Assembly: GCA_963989385.1 (NCBI GenBank) | Contig: OZ022499.1 | Coordinates: forward strand, 51,511,757-51,575,756 | Source of the DNA: Ctena decussata | Lineage: Eukaryota > Mollusca > Bivalvia > Lucinida > Lucinidae | Length of the DNA stretch: 64,000 nt | Reading direction: 5' to 3' | Shown here: positions 56,111 through 64,000 of the stretch, in pieces | How positions within the stretch are numbered: the stretch's first letter is position 1 | Layout: each line of letters starts with the position of its first letter | Position numbers and translations under genes: made by a program | Notes under the pieces: model-generated | What the model saw: the letters and a program-made list of their open reading frames with translations, nothing else | The model's database searches: none | What the model was told of the DNA's origin: nothing

Positions 56111-56674
56111 TTACATATGCTCACGAAATTTCATCTCCGTTGCTTTCAACGGATGGTAATTTCTCCATCGGAACCAGACAACATTTTGGTATCTTCGACT
56201 CTGTGCATCAGTTGTATAAATGCCATTGAGATTAGATAATTGCATACAACGCATGTTCCAAAAGCCACCCTTAAAGGTCCATGGAAAATATGTGCACGTG
56301 GCAGCCCATCCGTCGTTGTCGCGTTCTGCCGTTGAGAAGGGTTGACCGTTGAGGGGCGTCAGAGAATCGCCTGCATCGCCGCTGTACCCATCCACTGTCA
56401 GCTTATAGTTGTCATCTTCTGCACCTATCGCAAACGTGTTGTACTTAGCATAGGCTTTACTGTCGTTGAAGTCGACAAGATCGACTCGCAACTCGTAGGT
56501 GATATTGCCTGACAACAGGTTGCGAATTTTCTCATTCCCAAGCCAGAATTCTCCGGTAAGTGGGCCAAAGCCGTCCTTATAGTCCTGCCAGTTGCGGGAA
56601 AAGTTGGTTGAGCCGTCTTGACGACGCTGAAAAACCGTCCAACCTCCTCCCTCCGTTACCTGATCACAATATAC
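56111..56674 (-). CDS. FReD exon 2: fibrinogen-like domain
   Basis: Encodes nearly all of the fibrinogen-like domain from VYCDQ to the stop. The acceptor tract is CTGTCTCTCTTTTATCAG. No internal stop or frameshift. A palindromic MITE lies just after the stop, and no AATAAA was identified before it. Confidence 0.92.
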   Translation of the reverse strand, partial: VYCDQVTEGGGWTVFQRRQDGSTNFSRNWQDYKDGFGPLTGEFWLGNEKIRNLLSGNITYELRVDLVDFNDSKAYAKYNTFAIGAEDDNYKLTVDGYSGDAGDSLTPLNGQPFSTAERDNDGWAATCTYFPWTFKGGFWNMRCMQLSNLNGIYTTDAQSRRYQNVVWFRWRNYHPLKATEMKFREHM

Positions 56675-57911
56675 CTGATAAAAGAGAGACAGAAAATCGT
56701 TCATTTGCTTCACGTCAAACACTAATTTCTAATGACAGAAAAAGTTTCCTTCGCTTTATAACAGTCAATAATTTTCTCAAGAATATTGAAGCATAGGCAC
56801 TCGAAAGAAAGCTTCGCATCACCTCACTTACTTCACCATTCTTTCCTAGAATCTAAGTGAGTCGCGACACGACAAAACCAACAAAGTGGTTGTTCGCTCA
56901 GCGCAGACTCAATTCAGCCTGGGCATCCGCCCAGTCTGATCAGAGTCTTAGCTGTCCGCATAGAGGTAGCCTAGACCCTTGGTTTCCCGTTAAGCCCGTA
57001 GCGAAGACTCTGATCAGACTAGGCGGATGCTCAGACTGATCCCAGTCTGCGCTGGGCGCACAACCACTTTGTTGTTTTTCTCGTGTCGCGGTTCAGATAT
57101 TGCAGTCATTTCTTTGAACCACAACAGAATTCAGGGCGAGGTTTGTGTGGATGTATTATTGAGTTAAGCGCCCCTCATATCCTCTCCACTCGCCCCCTAG
57201 GAGCACTTGATATTCTAGGTATTGCAGTTATATTTTCCGCACTTGCGCGGGTTCTTTTCTAGTTTACCAAAACATATTCAAATGCATTTGATCTAGATTA
57301 AATGAATGAATTTTAAATGAAATATTGAATTCAAAACAAAGTCGTTCCAAACAAGTAATTATCTCCGTACTTGACAACTGGACACATCTAATTCATAAGG
57401 GCAGATGAGTCCACCCGGCATAATAAGGGTAAAAAAAATAAATAATTACCTTCACTGTATCTGCCGTTAAACTAGGCCGAACTGTGACGACTCCTGACTT
57501 GGTATGTCCCTCTCTCAGAGCTTCAAGACACGACGCCGGATACTTGACTTCAGCTTTATTGCACTGTTTTTCAAGTGCGCTGACTTTATTTGTGAGTTGT
57601 TCAAGGTCTCTTAAAACAGAATGCAGATCGTCAGATATTCTCGGATTTTGCACAGCATTGGTACTGTCATTGGACATCTGGTCGATGCTTTCAACTCTAG
57701 CCTTAAGTACCGATGTTATCAGAGACGAGAGCTGGCTCTGTAGATTCTCCACGAGAGAATATGTAAGGTTCAATCGTCCTTCGATTCTTCCAGTAGTTTC
57801 TCGCAATTCTTTAATGACGTCGTGAGTATCCATGTTTACAATTGTTTCTGATAAACCTGAAGCAATGAGTATCATAAACAGAATACCCGTCAGATGACAA
57901 ATCTCAGCCAT
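56111..57911 (-). CDS. Secreted fibrinogen-related protein (FReD), two exons
   Basis: Exon 1 (57911-57450, 154 codons) and exon 2 (56674-56111, 187 codons plus stop) join in phase 0 (AAG|GTAATT donor, TTTTATCAG acceptor), giving about 341 residues. MAEICHLTGILFMILIASGL is a signal peptide, residues ~28-125 look like a coiled coil rich in L, E, S and N, and the fibrinogen C-terminal domain starts at YPASCLEALREG. Family motifs VYCDQVTEGGGWTVFQRRQD, FWLGNEKIRNL, the calcium-site-like RDNDGW and SNLNGIY are present, with the expected cysteines. The end (QNVVWFRWRNYHPLKATEMK) is the usual WxxWxxxxYxLKxTEMK pattern. By family knowledge FReDs are secreted lectin-like recognition proteins, often expanded in molluscs. 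N-glycosylation sites include NLT, NDS, NFS and NIT. The alternative upstream TTG is unlikely; ACCATGG is a good start context. Confidence 0.93.
56858..57095. mobile_element. Palindromic MITE, copy O
   Basis: Full-length copy inside the FReD intron (56675-57449). Ends are slightly decayed (GAGTC and GGTTC). Confidence 0.9.
57450..57911 (-). CDS. FReD exon 1: signal peptide, coiled coil and domain start
   Basis: Starts at the ATG in GACCATGG and ends AAG|GTAATT. It contains the cysteine of PASCLEAL, which in FReDs opens the fibrinogen domain. Confidence 0.9.
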
Positions 57912-57970
57912 GGTCAACAAAATAAGATTAAGCCAATCTTTGAAAGTATTGAAGGCTCTGTTAAGCGTAT

Positions 57971-57977
57971 TTATATA
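57971..57977 (-). promoter_or_regulatory. TATA box of the FReD gene
   Basis: TATATAA on the minus strand lies 60 bp upstream of the ATG, placing a start site ~30 bp further on and leaving a ~30-nt 5' UTR. Upstream, GGATGTATTATACCATACAC is repeated twice (57994-58036). Confidence 0.65.
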
Positions 57978-58095
57978 ACTGGATTGTTGACTTACGGATG
58001 TATTATACCATACACGGATGTATTATACCATACATACTGCATAGCACAAACCGTATTAAAGTTTGAATGTGACGATGTTGAAGTTGATATATATA

Positions 58096-58332
58096 TGAGC
58101 CGTGACGCGAGAAAACCACCAATGTGGTAATGCGCCCAGCGCAGATTCAGATCAGCCTCGGCCTCCGCCCAGTCAATCAGACTCTTAGATAAGAGCTTAA
58201 AAGGTAGCTAAGGGTCTAAGCTACCTTCATGCGGACAGCGAAGACTCTGACCAGACTGGGCGGATACTCAGGCTGATCCGAGTCTGCGCTGGGCGCACAG
58301 CCTCTTTGTTGGTTTTCTCGTGTCGCGGCTCA
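58096..58332. mobile_element. Palindromic MITE, copy P
   Basis: Full-length with ATAT on both sides, about 120 bp upstream of the FReD TATA box. Confidence 0.92.
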
Positions 58333-59158
58333 TATGGTGGGCAGTTTGTCATTTCTGACACCGACCATCTTATAATTTAAGGTTTTGCGGTGGTAGTGCT
58401 TTCGGTGTATGTTTAGATGAATGATTAGAGCTGTATTTGCTCTAAACTGACTGTTAAAAATGTAGCAAGATAATTCTTAGCTGGCAATTCATGAGCTCTG
58501 GCTTTGCGCTCTTCCTTCGTTTTGAACATTTTTGTGCAATCTATTACCAGGAATCTGGTGGTAGAAGTCCTTAAAGGAGGATTTTCTTGCGAGCGTTTTC
58601 CAACCAGAAGTTGAGAAGAGCTATATAAGCCATCAGCTTTCGTTCTGATCCTATTGCTTTGTGTAATTGTGTTATTTGTATATTATTATGTGCATTTTTG
58701 AAAATAAAATATGTTTAAACCCCCCAGAAGTTCTCAAAAGAAGGTTTTCTTTTGTTGTCTATCGACCCCAAAGGGCCAGAAAATATACAATCTGCACCAT
58801 GATGGTGTACGGCGAGACATTTTACGGCTGCCACATGGCACAGAACCAGTACAGTGAAAATGAATTAGTTTTGAATTGTTAGATCTTTTTGAAGCAAGGC
58901 AATCACATGAAAGCGAAAGTAGCAGACTCGGTTTAATTCTTGAGTCTGTTCAAAATCATTAGTCAAATGTAATGAAACCTGAATTTTCTAAAGAAATTGA
59001 AATAGTCTATACACAAAATAAAGGTAACAATAATTTTTTTTGCGCCCAACTTCATGCATAGTGTTCAACCCAAACATGGTCGATTCTTCAGTTGCACGAA
59101 AGGGAATCGGGCCTCAGATAAAATGACGGCACCCTCCTAATCTATTACAGAAATAATC
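58333..59158. other. Intergenic sequence; one short frame without identification
   Basis: The plus frame 58667-58882 includes FVVYRPQRARKYTICTMM, which faintly recalls transposase text but is too short to assign. Confidence 0.3.
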
Positions 59159-59396
59159 TGAGCCGCGACACGAGAACACCAACAATGTGGTTGTGCGCCC
59201 AGCGCAGACTCAGATCAGCCTGGGCATCCGCCCAGTCTGATCAGAGTCTTCGCTGTCCGCATGGAGATAGCTTAGTAACTTAGCTACCTTTTAAGCTCTT
59301 AACGAAGAGTCTGATCAAACTAGGCAGATACCCAGGCAGATCTGAGTCTGCGCTGGGCGCACTACCACATTGTTGGTTTTTTCGTGTCATGGCTCA
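59159..59396. mobile_element. Palindromic MITE, copy Q
   Basis: Full-length; flanks ATCT and AATT. Confidence 0.9.
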
Positions 59397-59534
59397 ATTC
59401 TGTTACGGAAAATTGGTACCTGACCAGTAATGTCTTTACCTTAGTCGGACTCGTCGTGGTCCTTTTGCTCTGGATTCGGAATGCACGGAGTAACTTTGCT
59501 TCATCATGGGCATCGTATTTTTCTAATGATTTTA

Positions 59535-59774
59535 TGAGCCGCGACACGACAAAACCAACACAGTGGAATGTGTACCCGGCGAAGAGTCAGATCAGCCTGA
59601 GCACCCGCTCAGTCTGATCAGAGTCTTCGATGTCCGCATGGAGCTAGCTTAGTCCCTTAGATACCATTTAAACGCAAAGCAAAGACTCTGGTCAGACTGG
59701 GCGGATGCCCAGGCTGATGTGAGTCTTCGCTGGGCGCAAATTCCACCTTGTTGGTTTTGCCATGTCGCGGCTTA
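59535..59774. mobile_element. Palindromic MITE, copy R
   Basis: GTGGAATGTG variant of the second subfamily; right end GGCTTA; flanks TTAT and ATAT. Confidence 0.88.
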
Positions 59775-60462
59775 TATAGTAGAGAATCAATGTCCTTAAG
59801 CTACTGTTTGTTCCATGGCGGAAACTCTGAATTGCGGACTCCATTTCTTGTATTTCTAGCAATTTGGCCTTCTCTTTTGCTTTGTGCTTTAAAGATGGAT
59901 ATATAAAATAAGTAAAATCTAAAGATGTTTTAGATGTTTTATGCATTTTGTATTGACTGCATGTTAGTTCTAACTACAGTTCTTCTTTGTTGGGCTGGGT
60001 GGGTCTGATATCGAGTCATTACGTCACATCGACGTCAGTTAGACGTCATTTTGACGTCATGTGACCTGCCGGGACTGTTCCGATTTAGCATTGTTCTTCT
60101 TTCGGGATCTTGGGTGGGTGGGTATACGTAATGCATTGTGATTTTGTTTTTTAACTGGATACTTTTGTTTATAGTTTTGATCGAGTATGATCGAGTATGA
60201 TGTTCTTTGTTTCGCCGGCTGATATGGGGGGGGGGGGGAAGAAGTTTGGTAGGTTTTAGATTTTCCGTCGCGTTATGTAATTGGACAGTATTTATGGTAT
60301 TAAAGAATAGTCATCAGTTAATATATTAAGATGAATTGATATATCTCCTTGTTTTCGACATTAAATAGCGTTGAAACTAGAGAAGGGGTAGATGCTTAAG
60401 ACTGCATCTGAATTTATCAATGTCCTTGTCGTAACAGGATATATTTATTAGCATTAAATACA
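59775..60462. other. Intergenic sequence with a CGACGTCA cluster
   Basis: 60020-60062 holds ACATCGACGTCAGTTAGACG and TCATTTTGACGTCATGTGAC, a ladder of GACGTCA motifs related to the CAACGTC dispersed repeat. A G tract lies at 60227-60238. Confidence 0.45.
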
Positions 60463-60701
60463 TGAACCGCGACACGAGAAAACCAACAAAGTGGTTGTGC
60501 GCCCAGCGCAGACTCAGATCAGCCTGGGCATCCGCCCAGTCTGATCAGAGTCTTCGCTGGCCGCATAGAGGTAGCTTAGACCCTAAGCTACCCTTTCAGC
60601 CCAAAGCAAAGATTCTGATCAGATTGGGCGGGTTCCCAGGCTGAACTGAGTCTGCACTGGGCGCACAACCACTTTGTTGTTTTTTCTCGTGTCGCGGCTC
60701 A
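60463..60701. mobile_element. Palindromic MITE, copy S
   Basis: Full-length; left end GAACC; flanks ACAT and AAAT. Confidence 0.9.
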
Positions 60702-60827
60702 AATTATTATCAGCATTATTTTATCAGCATTTAGTCGCATTGAAAATCTACATTAACATCTTTACCCAAATGACAGAATTAAATTCAAATCAGAATGTCT
60801 CGAATTACAGAAATAAGAGTTTTTCTG

Positions 60828-60868
60828 GACCGACCATTTGATATTCGGGGAGGGAGGGGGGGGGGGGC
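60828..60868. repeat. GACCGACCATTTGATATTC plus poly(G) repeat end
   Basis: Reverse orientation of the 26104-26171 repeat; the flank GGAGACAGGATTTTTTATTT with CACTGGCC also matches its partner in inverse orientation. Confidence 0.65.
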
Positions 60869-62029
60869 TGAGGGATATTATTGATGGATTGATGGAGACA
60901 GGATTTTTTATTTCACTGGCCTCTGGAAACAATTTCTTTCTTCATTTTTTTCACCTTGAGGGAGCTAATTTCTTTTTTTACAAACTAACTTAAACTATTA
61001 TTTTTTTCATTATTTTATAAGCTGACCTATCGGATCCTTATTTATTTGACCTTAATATCCTTTTATTTTACCCACATCAGTATTTTTTACACCTTTTTTC
61101 TCACAAAAATAACATGGTGCTGTCTGTTTAGCTAGCTTTTGCAAACCAGTGCCTGGAGAATGTTACTCTCTCCATCTATGGTACAGATACAAACATCCCT
61201 GTATGAGCTTAGCAAAAAAATAGGCCTTAGATTAAGGATATTTTGGCCAAAATGAGGCCTATTTTAAGTTTTAGGGCTAACATTAGGAATTTAAGGAGTG
61301 TTTCTAGCCCACTCGTCTGCCAAACATGTTTCTATTGCCTTTTAGAAAGTTTGATAAATACTTACTGATAGAATCACATTATAAATGAATGCAAGCTAAT
61401 AAATGGCTAAAAGTTCTATGCTAAGAAGTAAACAAAGGGGGGTCTGGGGGCGTTGCCCCCTGAAGCCAAAGCAATTTCCCAATTTTAATGGCAATTTCAG
61501 ACCGGAAACGATACAGAAAAAAATAGGGATGATGATAAAAAAAGGTTGTTGTTTTAGGAATTTTTACTTTTAGAGTGTTTATTTTGCCATAATGGCTTTG
61601 TCTACCATAAGCCAGTGACTCTTTTGCAATTCAGTTTTAGTGGAAACATTTACTTAGTAATGCGGCAGATCAATAATACATGTATGTGAATAATATTGTA
61701 TAGGATTTTTTTTTTGTAAATGTAAACGCATGTGTGGCTGCGGGTGTAAAACAAGTGTAGATAAGATTAAAACATCACTATAAAAATGGGGGGGAGGGGG
61801 TCTGGGGGCACAGCCCTCCAGAAGCCAGCGACATATTAAATACTCAATTCAAATGGATTTATCTGCAAACATTTTTTTTTTGCTTTATTTTGGTTGGAGC
61901 CAGGTTATTTTTTTTTTCTTCACTTATTTTTGAGGCGAGATTTTTTTTAAATCCCCTTATGAACCAATTTATTTTTTCTTGCATATCCAAAGACAGAGAT
62001 TTTTAAAAAAAAATACACCAGGCCTCCTC
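60869..62029. other. T-rich sequence with duplicated G-rich segment
   Basis: GGGGGGTCTGGGGGCGTTGC (61437) and GGGGGTCTGGGGGCACAGCC (61795) are two members of one repeat, each followed by GAAGCC. No coding sequence. Confidence 0.5.
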
Positions 62030-62104
62030 CTCTCCCCCTTCCCCCTCCCCCCCCCCCCCCCCCCCCCTCACACACACAAAACAGAATATCAAACGGTCGG
62101 TCCC
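62030..62104. repeat. Poly(C) plus GAATATCAAACGGTCGGTC repeat end
   Basis: C tract 62047-62067, a short CA run, then GAATATCAAACGGTCGGTCC. Third member of the family at 26104 and 60828. Confidence 0.65.
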
Positions 62105-63002
62105 TTTTGCATACCCCATACCCAGATATAAATTGCTGTCCAGTCAAGGGAATTAATCGTGTCATTTCCGTCAAATATTCCTAATCGATACTTCCAGTTA
62201 TATTCCCCTTGACCACTGATGAATTATCGATAAGATTACCTTCAGTCAGCGGATTTACCTATACTTTTCTCGAGGCAACAAGCGTCGAGCCGAAGTACCT
62301 GTAAATTTTGTGTTACCTGTCCAGTTATGTATGAGGAATTTGGCACCTACAGATTTGTGATAATCAGACTACAGCAGTTCATTTTTCGTTGCTTTAATTC
62401 ATAAAAGTTTACCCAGTTATTGTTTCATTGTGCCTTTAAAAAAAATTGTAATGATATATCTTTAGCAAAGCACACGCCTTCTTATGCTTGAGCACGGTCA
62501 AACACATATATAAGCGCGTATTGAAAAGTCCGGAAAACCACAAGTCCGCGCTAGCATTTTTTCCGGGAAAAAGAAAGCAAAGGGTCCCCCGGCTCAATAT
62601 GACTAAAATACTATTGAAAATGCCGAAAAAAAGAACACAGTTACACTTTTTGAGTTCCTTCAATAGCAGAGAATATATTCACACAAGTCATTGTATAAAT
62701 TCCTTAAGCGAAGCACACACTTTCTTCTTATGCTTGAGTGCGGTCAAACACACAAAAACCACATATTGTGGCCAGTAACAAATCAGAGAAGCAAACAGTG
62801 CTCTATTTCTATCAGCATTTCACTGTCACCCTTCCATCAGCTCGGTATCATTGAAACATTATTTGAAAGACCGAAAACACAGAAGGCTGCCTTAGCATGT
62901 TTCCACGGATAAAAATAGAAAATAAGGTGTCTATTACAATGATACTTTGATTCGTTATTTATTATACATAGCCCAAGACAGAAGCAATGCCCTCGAGTGT
63001 AG
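62105..63002. other. Degenerate local duplication
   Basis: CTTCTTATGCTTGAGCACGG with TCAAACACA (62477) is repeated as CTTCTTATGCTTGAGTGCGG with TCAAACACA (62731), and CCGGAAAACCACAAGTCCGC (62529) resembles 62870-62895. Nothing coding. Confidence 0.45.
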
Positions 63003-63190
63003 TAAGGAGCCCTGATCGCCCAATGGGTTAAGCGCTGGCCTGCTGATCTAGCGGTTGGGGTCCGATTCCCGTTGCAGGCGGGAATCTTCTCAACCGTCAG
63101 TGGACTTCCGTTACGCACAGCCATAATAATTCATTAACTCCCATCGCCCCGATATAACTGAAATACTGTTGAAAAGGACGTAAAATCGCA
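63003..63190 (+). mobile_element. tRNA-derived SINE
   Basis: The head has an A-box-like CCCAATGGGTTAAGCG and a B box GGGGTCCGATTCCC. The tail ACTGAAATACTGTTGAAAAG with GACGTAAAA resembles the conserved 3' domain of bivalve tRNA-SINEs. A degraded tail remnant is visible near 62600-62630. Confidence 0.7.
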
Positions 63191-63224
63191 AGTCATTCAT
63201 CAATCCATTGTATGTATTGTCACA

Positions 63225-63745
63225 CCTATCCATCGGGTAAAGTAAAGTTGATCTTTCATTGTATTTCACACTTTTCTAAATGTTTGGCGTTGAGTGAAAA
63301 TTATCTTTGATATTTCAAACAGGGTAGACGCTGCTAAGGTTGAGTATCCGCGCAGTCTAATCAGAGTTTCCCTTTTTCGTTTTTACAATCTATGAAATGT
63401 GGGAATCTTTAAAATGAGAAAGCAAATGGCCAGGCCTACCAGGCTAATTTTAGTATTTACTCTTCGCTCATGGCGTAAGTCCCTTTTCATGCAACGTCCA
63501 AAATTTATTTTCACGGCAGAAGTCAGTTGTTTAAAGCGTTTGTCCATCCATGACCATCCATCGGGTAAAGTTGACCTTCATTGCATTTCACACTTTTCTA
63601 ACGACTATGTTTGGCGTAGAGTGAAAAGATATCTTTGATATTGCAAACAGGGTAGACGCTGCTTAGGCTGAGTATCCGCGTAGTCTAGTTAGGGCTTCCC
63701 TTTTTCGAATTTACAGTCTATGAAAATGTGAGAATCTGTAAAATT
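63225..63745. repeat. Tandem duplication, period ~327 bp
   Basis: CCATCGGGTAAAGT through GTGAGAATCTGTAAAAT at 63552-63745 matches 63225-63412 with scattered differences, including the shared AACAGGGTAGACGCTGCT. Confidence 0.75.
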
Positions 63746-64000
63746 TTGAAGACGGCAAACGTTAGCTGAATCTGTTGATGTACGTTTTCGCAAAATGTTT
63801 AACTATTATGTCAACAATTTAATGGTATGATTAAAGGCGGGTATTAAATTAGCCCTTGTTTGCACTGATTTTTGAAAATAGGATTTTGCTGAAATATAAA
63901 TGTCTATTGTTTTTGAAAGAGAAGCTTTGCCTTAGGAAATCAAAATAAAATAAATCCAAATAAAATACGTAATCTTAATCAACTGCCATACTTAGCGCTA
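63746..64000. other. Window end, nothing recognised
   Basis: AT-rich sequence. Confidence 0.35.

Noticed and set aside
58667..58882. Possible PiggyBac-like transposase scrap (VYRPQRARKY)
   Set aside because: Too short, no catalytic residues visible, and no TTAA-flanked ends found.
55079..60644. Many 60-75-codon frames with RDTTKPTMW or SAWASAQSDQS
   Set aside because: They are translations of the palindromic MITE, which is non-coding.

Overview
The window looks like nuclear DNA of a bivalve mollusc (inference). It is AT-rich and intron-rich, dense in small foldback transposons and minisatellites, and carries two multi-exon genes for secreted proteins of lectin or immune type. There is no prokaryotic gene organisation, CRISPR array, rRNA gene or intact functional tRNA gene. 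The clam-like assignment rests on the palindromic GAGCCGCGACACGAG repeat and on tandem repeats carrying GGCCATCTTGGTCATGTGAC, both of which I associate with bivalve genomes.

Gene 1 is on the minus strand and spans about 43.5 kb down to 19.1 kb. Five exons with fully compatible splice phases can be read: signal peptide plus PAN/apple domain (43525-43208), a small EGF-like exon (38334-38262), one sushi/CCP domain (28915-28733), and a farnesoic-acid-O-methyltransferase-like (FAMeT, Methyltransf_FA) domain split over two exons (22387-22125 and 19304-19109). A strong acceptor at 16754 would create a TGA across the junction and end the protein at about 344 residues. A broken second copy of the sushi exon's 3' end lies just downstream of that exon.

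Gene 2 is on the minus strand at 57911-56111. It is a two-exon gene for a secreted fibrinogen-related protein (FReD) of about 341 residues, with signal peptide, coiled coil, fibrinogen-like C-terminal domain and a TATA box at 57971-57977.

Almost everything else is repeats. From left to right: ~480-bp tandem units at 3.15-6.2 kb interrupted by a truncated, frameshifted LINE with 12-bp target-site duplications; several foldback elements at 17-24 kb with tRNA-like Pol III sequences; large inverted arrays at 23.1 and 27.3-28.2 kb; ~440-bp tandem units with a second LINE fragment at 34-36.5 kb; a near-perfect 307-bp triplication at 38.8-39.5 kb; a 1.74-kb Mutator-like element with 9-bp duplications at 40.2-41.9 kb; a minisatellite at 45-46.6 kb; a 2.64-kb element with terminal inverted repeats and TACGTA arrays at 47.0-49.7 kb; ~455-bp tandem units at 50.8-52.7 kb; and 18 full-length copies of a ~238-bp palindromic MITE, ten of them packed into 54.1-60.7 kb around the FReD gene.

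The most notable observations are the reconstructed PAN-EGF-sushi-FAMeT gene, the MITE family with its ANNT 4-bp target sites, the TACGTA-array transposon and the Mutator-like element. All gene models come from reading splice sites and domains by eye and have no transcript support here.
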